Below are positions 36,236 to 50,800 of a stretch of 64,000 nt of DNA, piece by piece. The notes beneath the pieces were generated by a model. That model had not been told where the DNA came from and did not search any database. It saw nothing but the letters and a program-made list of their open reading frames with translations. Every line of letters starts with the position of its first letter. The stretch's first letter is position 1. The stretch is taken from assembly GCA_914767715.1 (NCBI GenBank), contig OU612068.1, positions 1,302,001 to 1,366,000 of the forward strand, in the 5' to 3' direction. Made by a program: the position numbers and the translations under genes. Origin of the DNA: Membranipora membranacea. Taxonomy: Eukaryota; Bryozoa; Gymnolaemata; Cheilostomatida; Membraniporidae.

Positions 36236-36720
36236 ATATGTCGTTGCTGATAACAATGCCATCAGTTTCAGCTTTGATATTGACCTGCCACAGTATCCGT
36301 CTGTTCTATTGACAGATTGATATATTTTTTATCACAACAATTTATAGTAAGGCAATAGCGTAACCCGGAACCAGAGGGTGGGAATGCCACCATTAATAAA
36401 GATTACATCTCAATAAAAGGATTACGTTCACCAGCAATGGAAAGAGATGAGATCTTAGATCAGCCATTGTCGTCACTCTTTTATATTTCCTTTATTTTGA
36501 CATAGCATTATACACCATAGGAGTAATGCATTCCCAGGTGGAAATGTTTGTCACCTCGCACAAACCTGAAATAGCTCAATTCACTCAATTATTAAAAACG
36601 GCAACCTTACCCTAGCTAAACCACAAACTCTAGCTAATAATTAGTCCAATAGGATATATTGATGCAAAAATAGAAAAGCAGCGTATTCAGGAATTTTCCC
36701 CAACACTATGTATTTATAAC

Positions 36721-37549
36721 CTGATATTTGTAGTGATTCGGAATGCAGATTTAAATATTGTGATACTTGCCCCGGGTCATGTACCAATGAATTATTCATG
36801 AGAATTAATTCTAGAATGTTGGTTTTATTGAGCTAATTTATTAATCTCCTATGTTCCTGCCAATCTAGTCAATAAAACTCACAAAACTATAGTAGGTTAT
36901 GTCAAAACAATCAGATTTTGTACCTGTTCCTGGACACTCAGATACAAGCTGGTACAGAAGAGCGTGTCACAGTTGTCACAGATGTCATGGATATGTGACA
37001 CGGTTATGCAACCTGTTTATAACCTGTTGATATCTGATATGGTTTGTCTAAGCGGAACATTATATTTCACATCATCGGTTGATCCACTGATGATGACTTA
37101 CATATTCTAATATTAGGAGTGTGTAACTTTCGGGGAGGAAGCTTGAAGAATTTTAAAAGCATGATTAACAACTCAAGTTCCTGTAATTATGTTACTCATT
37201 TGTTTCTGACTAGCTAATAACTTTGATAGCGCACATTCCACTATATGGGGTGTATCTACTAGAAAAAGAGTAATATAATCTTAGACACTCGTCATCCCGA
37301 GCCATAACCAGATTTTTTACCAACGTTAATTACAGAGACTGTCAAGGCGAGAATCTTATATTGGTTATATGCATCATATGACAGGCATACCCCCAACACA
37401 TCCTATAACATGCGTAATGCTGGCTGGATTAACTATAGAGAACCGAAGACTGAACAAAGTCTCAAACAAATTTTCAACTAATGTGCATTTGCGTTATGGA
37501 ATGCTAAAAATTGTTTGTACAAGATATGACTTTGACTTTGGATCTGGCC
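36721..37549. other. Non-coding spacer
   Basis: Nothing is recognised between the end of unit C and the inverted-repeat element. Confidence 0.4.
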
Positions 37550-38084
37550 TAGTTTAAGTGCTCAAACGGTGCAAGATGCTGGTAGAGACTTTTATTATCA
37601 ACCACTTACTCCCCTCCGTTTAAGTACATACCCATAAAGTGCCACAGTTATGGCACCATGTTTAAAGAGGATAACTCCAAAAATTTTGTAAAAATTGAGA
37701 TGGAGCTAGATAAAAAGACTGGTCATACAAGAGGAAAAGGTTTTAGGCAAGCTAATGGATAGTCATGTATAGGCCATCAAGACATATTGTTTCATATCCA
37801 TTATACCAATATGCTGACAAGTTCCCAGGATTGCTCGATTTTGACTTGGAGTGACAATTTATTTTTCCTTCAAAAATTTGGTAAGGTTGAGTAATTATAT
37901 GGTTTACTACAATGTACTGTTTTGTGGCAGGTGTTGTCTAGCCAGCAATTTATTAGTTGTCTCACCACAGAGAAGGGGGCCATAACTGTGGCACTTTATG
38001 GGTATGTACTTAAACGGAGGGGAGAAAGTGGTTGATAATGAAATGCCTCTACCAGCATCTTGCACCGTTTGAGCACTTAAACTA
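37550..38084. mobile_element. Non-autonomous Mutator-like element with 9-bp target duplication
   Basis: The arms at 37,550-37,655 and 37,979-38,084 are inverted copies of about 106 bp starting TAGTTTAAGTGCTCAAACGG, with few mismatches. GATCTGGCC occurs directly outside both ends (37,541-37,549 and 38,085-38,093). Long inverted repeats of about 100 bp with a 9-bp target duplication are the hallmark of Mutator-like elements. The 320-bp centre has no coding capacity. Confidence 0.75.
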
Positions 38085-38750
38085 GATCTGGCCTCGAGCT
38101 CTGACGTTGAGCTGACACAATTCTCACAATTAATCACCTATTGTATAGGATGGACACATAACCATGTAAGGATTACTGTCAACCAGCAAACGCAACATAG
38201 TCTACGAGATTAGCCACTGATGTCACTCTTTTTATTATTTTTAAACAATTCCATCATAGTGTTATTATATCGATTCAAAAATATTGATGGCTTCACCAAG
38301 CCAAGCTTTTAGGGTAGTTATACACGGAAATGTAGCGTCTTTATGCCCAACATAAGGTGTGGTAATAGTGATAGTAATTGTATCACATTAGCACGGAAGA
38401 AAAACCACTCGACTCCCAGTCGATAAATGAAATAAATGGATGTTTAAAAGTATAGAAAAAAAAGCGGATTGAATCAGTTTAGGAGGAGGATGAAGTGAGG
38501 ATCTGTCTCTCCCGTGACTCTGTAACTAGTACTGTATACTGGACGACGAGTTTTATGGACGGAATCATGTTAATTTAAAGATAAGTTGCTATCACAGCCC
38601 TGTTATCTAGACAGGTCTTATTGAGCAAAAGTTATGGGACGGAGAAACAGTGAGTTTAAATCGGCGTGTCATACATGGTATAATATAAGAATGTGGAGAC
38701 AATCTCCAGAGCATACTGAGATAAATAAGTCAGGTTAGGAGATTGTCCAA

Positions 38751-41700
38751 TTAATCATCAAGTTGGCAGAGAAGTGCACATCCTCTCTTTATCCAGTGCT
38801 GCACTGGTCTCTTTGTGTTGAGCAGCATTTTTACGACAAAGTTAGTAGAATGTCCGGTGGTACTTAGCGTACCCTTTCTCTCGCTCGTCTTATAGACGGG
38901 AATCTGGTATCGTTTATCTGACATGTCTATAGCATCCTTTAGAGCAGGTTTTAACCATATAATTGGTACTTTGTCAGCTAATATCTTTGGTAGTTGTTCA
39001 GTAAGGCAACCCCTGGAATATAAATATGATGACTATAGAATAACAGCTAAAGGCTAAAATCACTACCAAGCTAAAGATGCAACATGTGTATCTATAATCT
39101 TCAACCAATATTGTTTTTGATAAACCATAAATCACTATGAATGGCCAATGATCATTTTCGTTTCTGCTAAGTCAATAACCGCAGTTGCCTGGTACTCAAA
39201 CCAAACTGTTTGCTACGGTAGGGACTTCAGGATGATGAAGCTTCGGTATTCTTTGATTCTGAAAGTCTTGAGGCGTTTTCCAAGCCGGTTACAATAAATC
39301 ATAAATCTATAACCGAACTTAAATTCTTGAGCAGATAATCACACCACTTCTGTCGCTCAACTTCCACCTTCCACAGAAGGCACAGCTGGTGGGGATGGTC
39401 GGTCAACAATTTATGATATTGTACTTAATTACCTTTCCTTTTTTTTAAACAAATAAAAGATTGCCAAGGGCTTAGATAAAACCAACAATCATGTGATATG
39501 TTGCGCTATATTTCTGTTGACATCATCTAGCCCCTTCATATTACTTAAACAATATGACCCATCTGGCACAGTGAGTTGTAGTTTTAACTCAAGAGATGTA
39601 CATACTAGTTGTGCTAAATGTATGTCATATGGTTATTATCAGATATTATTTTTATTGCAGAGAATACTCACTCTTCTCTATCCCAGCGCGCGCCGTCCAG
39701 GAACAAGCCGTACACAAAAGCGCCATCTTCTGGCGGGTCCTCAGTTGTATCTACCTTCAACAACTAAAAAATAAACATACAAAATGTAAGAGGATATTTC
39801 AAACTATGGGAGCTTTATTTCTATTGCCCTCGCAATGTGCCCTACTAATTACCGCTGTGTCGGAAATTTTTATTAGAGGGAAAGACTGTAAAAAATTATG
39901 CAGTCACATCCATAATTATCCCTATAAAAGAAACAGGAGCATCTCCTGACTTAAACTTCTATCACACTGGCATTATTTTATTTCCTTTGTGGAGGGAAGA
40001 GTGGATCATCATGGCACAAAATCCGGGAGAAGATACTAAAATGAGATACTTCGGCAGGTAACATTTACCAATAGAAATTGTGATAATTATATAATCCGAT
40101 TGTGCCTGTGCGTTTACCTCAAAATCAAAGTCCAGAGTGTCGATGGGTATGGTGTATTTTCTGGCGTAATTCTGTCTGACACCAGTAAGGAAAGCTTGTG
40201 TGAAGAAGAATCCAGATATCCAGTAGTTGACAGGTTTACCCTCATCGAACCAGAGCTGAAGGAAAGCCAGCCTCTCCAGGAAATCTGTGATATAACTACC
40301 GAGAGGTTTGAGCGATGGGTAGGAGCGCTTGGCCCACATAGCTGGGATTTTACCGATAATCAGACTGGCAGCCACTCCCTCCAGCTCAGCTGACATCACA
40401 ACCAGACCTATGATTGCTTTCTGTAGATTCTGTAGACTGGATCTTATAATCGATAGTAACCTGTAACAGAAAAGTCAACATTATACTTTGCTGCCTGGTA
40501 TTGGGCTTTTCTAGTATTCGGAATGATCCTGTGTTGGCTTCACTCTATTCTTTGTTGTTTCTGTTTCATTCATCAATTGATCTGATCAAAAATCTGATTC
40601 ATTGTTACGAGGATTGGACAGAAATAAACGCATAGTCATCTTTCTGTAATCTCCATAACCAGATCTTGACCCTTCCAAGAAAATAGTTGCCGACAAAAAA
40701 TAGGAAGTTTGCCTCACCGACAATGAATATCAGTATTTACATCATTAAGTTATTTTTATGCGCAGCCGGATCTGTGTTGTAAGAATGCATTGATGAGAAA
40801 ACTGGCATATAAACAGGCGATCTTCAATGGTCCATTCTTTAAAGATTAGCACGTTTTGACAAATAGGGGAAATCAGATCAGACAGTTTAATTGATGGCAT
40901 AGCTTAATAATAGATAGTGACCATTCAAGAACAGAATCATAAATCGACCATAAATTTTTCCTTCTCCCATATAATCCCTCATCAAGGATGGCCTAGTTAT
41001 TCACCAATGCGGATATGCAAGATGCATCTTCACGATGACACTGCTAACATATTATCAAGTTGTTATCTTATTATTTTTGCAATACGCTACTATGACACTG
41101 TTTGGAAATGATTATGCAGTCGACAGATGGTTTTCTTACTTGTTGAAACGTTCCATTTCTTGTGTGAGCACAGTGTTCATACTCTCATTATATGTTACAG
41201 GGTACTTCTTACCAGCGTGCTCCAGGTCAAAGTTCTTTGGAAGCTGACGAGTGAAAAGAAAAACATGATATAAGAAGGATAGGATGATAATACGTAATGG
41301 ATTATAAGAACAATGTTGTGACGACAAAGTTGAAATTCCTCCATCTGATAAAGACTTCACTTTGGCTTCATAATGATGATGAAATGTTGTATAATCAAAT
41401 TTTTGGTGATTGATTCAATGATAACAAGTGAGATCATTCATGAAATACAACAGAAAGCAATGATTATTGTTTTTTTGTCATTGTCACGGAGTGGAATTCT
41501 TGAAGCCCAGATTCTGCCCATGAAGAAACTATTCATATTGTCTTGTGTTGCAAATAATATACAAAAAAATCGATGACATACATATCAACCTATGCAAGGA
41601 AGTTTTGCTGCAGTGGTATCAGTTCTTGTACCAGTTCCATGAGAAATATTTTGTTTTTGTTGCAGTAACAATGAAGATCTTATTTTATAATCAGATTAAC

Positions 41701-41896
41701 ATCAAACCTTTTTGAGAATATCCTCACAGATAGCACTAAGCTGTTCGTCAGCCTTTTTACCACCACCTCCTCCGCCACTTGCTCCTTGGGTCAGCAGGAC
41801 AGAGTCAAACAGATCCTTAGTCTCCTGTAACTCCTTACTGATGTCTACATTGTCATGCATACCGAACACCTCAGGGAGCTGACTCTGTGGCAATTG
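38751..41896 (-). CDS. DNAH12-like: Dynein exons: C-terminal domain and stop
   Basis: Exons 41,708-41,896 ([16 protein letters not shown] plus a glycine-rich loop), 41,140-41,243 ([17 protein letters not shown]), 40,118-40,460 ([33 protein letters not shown]), 39,672-39,763 ([18 protein letters not shown]) and 38,751-39,012 ([37 protein letters not shown]). The last two exons lack ATG-started frames and were found by motif and splice phase. Confidence 0.93.
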
Positions 41897-44800
41897 CTAA
41901 AAACCAAAATCACCTCATGTAATTAGGAGTTGTCTAGTCATTGATCTTGAATTATTTGACTCAGTACTAGGGCTATCAGATGATCAGGATACCAAATATC
42001 TGGGAGTTATACCTACTAAGCTTTTCTGCCATAAACAACAACAATAAGTTATAGTTTTACCATCTAATATACCAAACAACACACCAAATTGATCAACTAC
42101 AGCAATAATCACTACAATGCGCCGCAAATTTAATCAGGAACCTGGGCTAGATGATCTAAGAGAGACTGAGACTTACCTTGATAAACTCTACATAATCCTC
42201 GTAGCTGGCTTTAGGTGGAGCGTAGTAGTTACCGCTGGGAGAGAACTTATACTTGTGATCGGATATGACCTCGGGGTTATAGTAGTCTGAGAGTATAGTC
42301 AGCAGGCACCGACGGTCCCAGTCATCAGTAACTCTACCTCCGTAGTTACACTCACCAGTCATATACGAGATAGCATCAAACGGTACATCATTATACTCAT
42401 TCAAGTACATCTAAAATATAGGCATAGAGCATCAAGATCACTGCAAGGCTGAATTTTAATGTCCCATTAGATTCCCAAGCTAAGGAGTAAAGCCTTGCTC
42501 AAGTACATTGGAGTCAATGCCATCGTAATTAGTTGTAATTGTTATCGACACATTTTTTTAAATCATATATCCAGCTACCATAATATGGGTTACGTGCTCA
42601 TTCGCAAGTAGAAGAGTACTCTGTAACGCTGAATTATTCATTATACCATCACCCACCTGTAACTGTCTGATAGAGATTCTGAGATCTGACTCGTTAAATC
42701 CATACGGAATATTCCAGCCGAGAGGTCCGAACTTCATTCTCTCTTGGATCAAGGCGTGGAAGAAACAGAGACCAAACAACAACTTCTCAAATTGCTGGAA
42801 ATATAATGAAGTAAACATTCTTACACACCATCTCCAGTATACAGGGTGTTCACAAAAATCGTTGACATGTTAAAAGCAACACCGTACTTTTGCATTTTGA
42901 GAAAGTGTCCGCTGAACTTTAACCTCATCCATAAGGTGACAGTTGAGCTAAAGTTATAAAACAGCAGTTGGTAATTTGATGCAAACTTTTAGTTATAGTC
43001 ATATCTCGGGTCAATGAGCGTCCAGGTCAGTCAAATCATTACAATAATACTTACAGGTTGTTTTTCTCCACATCCATTGAAGAAGGTCTCATCACTGATC
43101 GGATCATTGAGATATGACTGTAGAAGGTTCTGTCTGAGACCTGTTGGGGGCTCATTAGTCATCTTAACACCATTCTGTAGGACTGTCACTGGGAACTTAT
43201 CACTTGGGTAACTTGTCAACCAAAGTCTGTAAAACAAACAGCATTAATATTATGATATTAACTACAAGAACGCAGTAGTGCTTATGTTGCGTGTGATCTT
43301 AAATTGCCAGGTCTCTCGTTTGCTATTCTTGGTCACTATAGGAAAAACAGTTACTCTTAATGTTTGTTAAGATAACTCCTCTCAAGGCCAGATTTAGCAT
43401 CTTGGCTATATATAGATGTATGTGTACCTGAATTCAGGATGTGTGTTTTCTGGTACTAGATCCTCACAGAGTTTCTCCATAGCTGTCATCCAGGAGACGG
43501 CAAGATGACAATTCTGTAGTAGAACCCAAGCTCCAGACTGTTTAGCTTCATCTATCATCTTTGCTGCGATTGGTCCCTAAAACAGCCATGAGATTTATTG
43601 ATATATGTCAACACTGCCAGCTCTTTATACATCAATGCTGTGGACAATTGAAAGTAATTGAAGTTCGCCCCATCCCATTGAGATCATTCCCATGAAAACA
43701 AGAACGGAATCTGTCACTCATCCAATAGGTCTCTAAGTAAACCATTACCTGTCCTTGACCCAGAGAGATAGAGTTGAATCTTCTGCCACCGAAGCCTTTA
43801 TCATCAGCGAATTTTAGGAGAGCCATAGTGGGGTCAGCTCCCGGTGAGAGAATAAATATCAAAGGAGCGCAACAATTGGAGTCACCGAAACTCTTCGCTA
43901 GGTCAAACGGCGGGGGCTGTACAAATATGTCACCCAGCTTTTTCGTGACAAACTTGGTGATCGCTGGAATCATCTTATCAGGTCGAATACATCTGAGTAC
44001 CATCATCGCCTGGAAGTCACCGAGCTTCTTATCCCAGGGAGCTGGCAGCTCGGCGTTGTGTGGCTCCTTACTGTCATAGTAATGTCTCCAGATGTCTGAA
44101 TTCTTACTGAAGTCCTCTCTGAATAATGAAAAGAATGGTTATCTTATCATACAGATATTCATACATCTTAGGTGAAGTGTTACCTGCTCAGGCCAAGCTG
44201 ATCTCAGAAATTTTGTTTAAGAATCATTAACCTTTGAGAACAGTTACTTGGAGATAATAAACATTAACCTATAACTTACTTGAAACCTTTGAAAGGACCC
44301 ATATCTGCTAGACGACAAATCTCATCCCAACTCTTGTCAATCAGCCAGGATTTGTCTGGATTAGGATTGGTGTTAGCTAGACCGACACCTCCAGTCAGGA
44401 AGAACATGAACTCGTCCATTTGCAGCTCATCTTTGGCGCTAGAGAAAACAAATAACAATGATGACCTCAACAGCATGACATTGGATCAGCTAGCAACTGA
44501 TAATAAGCCGTAACCACTGAATAGTTGTATGATGCAGATAGCCATATTCAATTTTCAAGATTGAGCATGATTTTTTTTACCAACAGATGGATAGCAGGTT
44601 CAGCATGTTGCTGATATAAAATAGATTTGAACATATTTAGATGCAAATTAAGTAAGGAGCTAAATAATTCTAGGGGCATTCTGATTTTTTCTTACGATCT
44701 CAATCCCTGTTTTGCACTATAAGGTTCAACAAAACTACAGATTATTTATATAAGTGTTATGGGTGATTAAGGGGTTAAGTGGAGACAACATGGGACCTGG

Positions 44801-47800
44801 GTGTGTCACCTCAGATGGATAAACATTCTAAATGGATCACAAAGTTTTCGCTGGTTGAAAAAAAGGTCAAAACGACAACGATATGTAGTATTCTGCAATG
44901 AATCCAGAATGCTTTAACCGATGGACGAGTTTAATTTAATGTTGTATTAATTTCCTTTTTGCAGTGATATTTGAGGTAGTTCTCTCCTCCGAAAAAAGAG
45001 AGGACAATTTTAGCATATGCACAAGTGGCGCAATAAACAGTGATAACAAATTGGTAGCAAACATGTATAAAAGGGTAAGCACTATCAATCAGGTAACAAT
45101 GGATTATGAGGGTTAGGGTTGCCGTCAAGGTGTTAGTAAGAACAACAAAATGGTCAGAGGTGAGATAAAATAATAACTGGAGCTGGTGTAAAGAATAACA
45201 AGCAATCAACCACAATGACACTCCAGATACATGATGAGCAAAACAGGAGAGCCAGGTGTAATGAGGTTATTGCCTCTGTGGATCTGTTTTGGTTAGGCCT
45301 CCATAGCACAAGTAAGTAGGTGTAAGTAAGCGAATATGAGAAGCAAACAATGGTCAACAACGTGATGAGCGGGGTGAGTAGGTTGTGAGTGAGGGTAACA
45401 CTAAAAAGAAGCTATGATAACGAGGTAGGGGTAAACCTCCCAACTTACAACAGGATCTTAGAACAAAGGACAAGAGAGAAGAGTAGTTTGTCCTTTTCAA
45501 ACAGAGAGCGACAGACGTTTGTATAAAGACTGTATGTGAAGTGTTCGTTGAGATATCGAAGACGTTTCTCTAGAATCTTAGACTTATTGCTGAAATAAGA
45601 AAACCACAAGAAGTTGAAAATATGGTATACACACAATTTAATCAAGGCCAAATTGACGCCCGAGACGTACAGGCAGCTGTCCCCATACCGCTAATGTGCA
45701 ATTTGGAGTTTCTACTGCACATCTCTAGGCTCTCTTTGACCTTGACCTTCATTTGTACATTAAAGGTTGGTACTTACGATTCAAGACCAGTGCAGAGTAA
45801 AAATGAGAAGACAAGCTTATGGGCAGCGAACAGAGATCTGCACACATTGTTGTAGAGAGAAAACTGAAAATGTTCCTTCATGTATCTGAGTCGCTTCTCT
45901 AAAATCTTGGACTTATTACTGAAAGTATGGTAGATAACAGCATAAAACAATAAGAACAAAATGGCTTTTACTTTTTCTCCAATACTACAACATAGAATGA
46001 CAGCGCTAAAAGAGCTTGTGATTCATAAGACTACATGAGCATGCTATGTATTAGCCTTTCAGTAAACATTATCAACCAACGCATACTCGGATAATAGCAG
46101 ACTTTGCTCACCTTTCTTGTATGGAGTTGATGAACAGATTGACAAACCACATAAGAGAGTACTGGTACATAGGATCAATATTAGGCAGATCAGCTATAGA
46201 GAAGAACAGGTTAGCTGAGTGTTTAGCTATCGGTCTGTAACCGGTACGAGACGTCTCAATCTTCTTCTCTGTCTCCTCTGCCACCTAAAATATTGCAATT
46301 GAGATTCTTAAGGCTAGTTTATATGCTCAACTGATACCTAGTCACAAGAATATTTATATGAAAATAAGACTCTGGGTCTTAATCTAAGGATAAAAAGATC
46401 ATCCTGTTGAAATTTTATTGGTAGTATGAATGAGCTGTTTGCTCAGTAACATCACAGAGCAGAGTACCCAAGGGGAGTGCGCTTTCGCCATAATCGTTTT
46501 CACACTATTAAATAATATATTTAAATATACAATGAGAATTGTTACCTTTTGTTTCTTGCTGATTTCGTCTGAGAGTATTTTGGAGGAGTCGAGGATCTGA
46601 ATAGCTCCCTCATCCTCCAGGATATTACCTTCAGAGGCAGACAAAGTGTGTAAAATCTTATCTTCTATCTCCTTCAGAGCTTTCTTATTCTGGGCTGATG
46701 TGATAATCAGGCCTTGTCTTTCCTCCTCAAGTTCTGGTCTGTTTAAAGTAAAAATAATGAATTAATTTGTTAAATCGGTGTAGGGTTTTCCATCAGTGAA
46801 AAGAGAACTCCAGCTTGAGATGCAATATAATTTGGATAGCACAGAGAACACATTGTGTATCAACTCTCCGGTGATGATTGTGCTGTTTCTGTAGAGCGAA
46901 GATACATTCAGCAGATGTGTATATATTTGAACTTATCGAGTATGCTGTGTTTGCAAGACGTTAGGCAATGTTTTTTTATGTAGTTATTCTGTTCTGATAC
47001 CAGACAGATAAAAGTATAATGCAAATGCACTCACCTTTCTTTAGCGACAACAATACCCAGAAGCTGATCCTCCAGACCCTCAGGAGTGATCATAAAGTTA
47101 AGCAGTGATACTTTGACAGCCACCTCAGGGAGGTAATGTGGGTTTCTTAATTTGGTGGTGATATAGAATCGGAAATCTTTGTTATACTCAATCACATTCT
47201 CACCAAGTCGAATCATGTCCACACCGGCTGTATATAAAGAAAAAGTTGTATGAGTCAAAATGTCACAGCAGAGAGAAAAATACGGCCAGATATGATGAGA
47301 ATGACAGTTAGAGGTTACAAATATATGAGTCATCTGTACATGTAGGAGTTATCTGCACATCTAGGAATTATCTGTACCGTACTCTTGTGTAAGATCTCAA
47401 AATCCTGTCAGGAGTAGAGTTTTCATTCCAGCACATCTTTTTACAACATAATGGGTAGAACGATATAGCAACTTAACGCAACTCCCACAATCCACAGGTA
47501 GATCAGATCCATCTTAGTTTATAGGCTAACACAGACCTGATCTCAATGAAATTCTAGGAATTGGCCATGTGGGAAACGCATTGACATGCATATATAATAT
47601 AAGCAAGTGTTTCATGTTTGATGCATGCACAGAAGTTAAATTTTTTTGTGTGTGATATATGTACCATTCATCCTAGTCGATTAAAACTTACGATTTTCCT
47701 CTAAAATATGATGAAGAATCATTTTAATCTTTTAAAAACCACCTCAGCTCACAAATTAGAAAGTTGTGATTCCTAAACATTCTATAATGTTTCGATCTAT

Positions 47801-50800
47801 GACTACTTCATAACTTGAGAAAAGTAACCATGCAAATCAGAAAAGAAATTAAATGAGTTGATCAGGTTTTCATATAGGGTAAAATCGCTGTCGTATGTGT
47901 CTTAACTAAATCCATTTCGTTTGCGTTGTTGATTGAGAAAACGGAGTGTAATCCACTTATGCCATGGTAATTGAAATCAGTAGAAATTGTTGGTTCGTTG
48001 GAATGAAAAGAACAGTAGAGTTCAATCAAATATCTAAGCTACTATACCGATTGAGAAAATACTCACCGTTAAAACCAACTGATCGCAATCATGAGAAAAT
48101 ATGTCAGTTAGATTTGTTAGAAAATGTGAAATGTATCAAGCTTTAATTCTCTGAATGCAGGAAATGAAATGTGTTCATTTGTATGAAATTTAATTTATCT
48201 GAGCAAGAGCAATCACCGATGCTTTGACGGCAAGCTAATTATAAAGGTGTTCGAAGAAACAAACTGTTATTCAAGACTACTAACTCTCTTTCTAGTTCAG
48301 TACGTTAATTAGTATACCCTATCAATATCAGCGGGTCACTTCCTACGCATGTAATATATATATATATATATATATATATATCTGTCTACTGCTAGTCTAG
48401 TGCTAGATGCTACTCCAAGCCTGTTAATATATATTTATGCCCTCTTTCAGATCCTTATTAATTATAAAGCTCGGAAACTTTTGCATTATGAAATCTCGCA
48501 TACTCTTGTCCTATATTATATTACCTTGTTTGAATGTCTGCTTGAGGAGAAGAGGTTCTAGAGATGGATCCAGCTCCTCTCCGACGTTCTCCAGAAGTAA
48601 AGGATTACCAAACTGTATACAATTCTCCAGATTCCTCATGTAATCTGAATCTGTCAACTTAATAACAGCCAGCTGATGATCCTTCTCAGAATTCTTCACC
48701 CACTTATTGGCTTGACCTTGAGGGTCAATCATCAGAGGCCTGTAAATAATACATGTTCGTCAAGTTTAAGAGTATTTTCGTTAAAATCAGTTAGTTGGAT
48801 TAGTTGGTTTTTGCAATGAATTTGACTATGCAACTGTCAGGTGGCTTTGTTAATGTTCTGCGGAAATATAAATGACCCCTGAAACATTATTAAGATGCTG
48901 ATATCTTACCATCTTCTGGCGTTAGCGACGATGACACCATTGTCTATACTGAAGCTGTCTCTTGGTAACCCAGCGATGTTCCACTGCTGGATCTTGATTG
49001 GCTCTCCCAGAGTTTTAGTCAGAGAGAACTCAGGAGAACACGGGATCTTCTTACCAGCACAGAGCTTAACCCAGTCTGATGTACAATCCTGCAACATTAG
49101 AAAATTAGATTAGCTGTCATACATTCAGCACATCATGTGTGATACTGAGCAGAAAAAAACTCGGTTAGATTAGAAAACAAGAATAACCACAATGCAATGT
49201 GAAGGGTAGCGCAGAGAAAAAGACTTAAAAACTCAATCATTTGAGGTGTGATACATATCGTGCATAGCCGTCATGGGTAAATTTTCACTTTTTTTGATGA
49301 TGAAAGTCTAACAGAACACCTGACACTTACCAAACGGAAGGCCATAGTGAATGGACCGAGGTAGGCCATGACACCTGATGAGATGAGTACATCACCAGAG
49401 AGGTTATCATATATATCCTGTAGTCTAGCAGCTGCCTCTGTCCATCTCTGCTTCTCACCGCCTAATCCACCAATCAGCTTCTCCGCTCTCACCAGCTTCT
49501 TACCACAAAGGTCAACCTGCAACACAATCAGAGGGTGATAATTGAGTCATTACAAAATTCACACAATATTCTGCACTGCGTGATAATAAAAATGAATAGA
49601 AATAATTTTATTATGTAGCGGGTTAGCTCAATCCGGCAGACTGATAGCCATAAAACATCCAATGTCTAGGTTCCCTAGCAGTATGTCGAGTTAGATTTAG
49701 GGCTATTTTTGGCCTGATATCACATGACCAGTTAGCTCAGGTGGTGGAGCGTAGGCCACATCAGGAAGGTCCTAATCGCCTGATATTCATCTAGCCTAAG
49801 GTCCCAGGTTCAACTCATGGACTGGTCAACTTTTAAAGCATGATGAGACTACAGCTTAAAATCTCAAGTTTCTGATACCTAGCACAGCAGAGTTGGAAAT
49901 AGCCAGAAAATACTTTGGTTTCATTCCTTTCATGATAGCAAAGTAAAAGGTTAAATTCCATTCCCACAGCTCTTTTTTATTCATAAATGCATTACAAACC
50001 TGGAACTCGAGGTTCTTCTTCTTGTCGACCATCTCCTGGAATGTTTTCTCCAGATTAGCCAGTCTGTCCTGTACAGCTTTAAGCTCCGACCTCTTCTCAT
50101 TCAGCAGAGTCATAGTCTCAGCAAGTGAAGACTGAGCTTCTTTGAGTTTGGCTTTTTTAGGGGCGACCACCTTAGCCACCCTGTCGTAGATCTCCATAGC
50201 CATAATCCAGCGGGTCAGACCCTCAGCAGCAGAGGAAGCTTTAGAGACCTTAAAGTAAAACCAGTACTAGTTAGGAAGAAGTTAGTCACATGATTTATGG
50301 GTATGTGGCAAACAATAAAATAAATACAAAGTCGTTTTCTTTTAACCTAGCAATATAATCACAGAATCGCTACATTATAATTGTGGTCTCATTTGGATGT
50401 TTAGAATATTTGAAAATAGAGCCATGATGGATGATCCTGAAAATCTAAATCACTGTGAAAATATAAATATGGAAGAACAAACCTTGACTGGATCAAAGTC
50501 AGGATTAGTACAGTATTCCTTCCTGATCTTTGCCATCACATGTGGAGGTATATTATCCTTGTCATAATCTTTCAGCATCTGTAGGAAGCCCATGTCTCCT
50601 AGAAGTTTTTTAGATGGTCCCCAGTAATCTAGGATCTTCTGTCCAGAGCCTGAGGGATCGTTTACTTTCTCTGGTTTGATGTCTTTCATGACACAGACGG
50701 CAGCCATGACAAGCTTTACACCAGATGGTGGACTCTTCATAGACTTCACAATGGTGATGTCAGCGGGCTGTCAAACAGTAAATAAATACATCAAAACAAT

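Larger units (their letters stand above)
32930..36720 (+). repeat. Peptide-gene repeat unit C
   Basis: It is collinear with 22,165-25,350 but clearly more diverged than A is from B. The C unit is therefore the older paralogue, and it lacks the R1 copy and the foldback-like element. Confidence 0.65.

Noticed and set aside
36002-36320. Repetitive VSGYVACLSLCG-type proteins
   Set aside because: Translation of the 19-bp minisatellite in several frames; the A and B counterparts are degenerate.
39493-40393. Plus-strand ORFs over the dynein 3' exons
   Set aside because: They are antisense to clearly conserved dynein exons ([12 protein letters not shown] and the GSYITDFL block).
42838-42960. Possible transposon end beginning CAGGGTGTTCACAAAAA
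   Set aside because: The word resembles mariner-type ends, but I found no inverted partner or target duplication.
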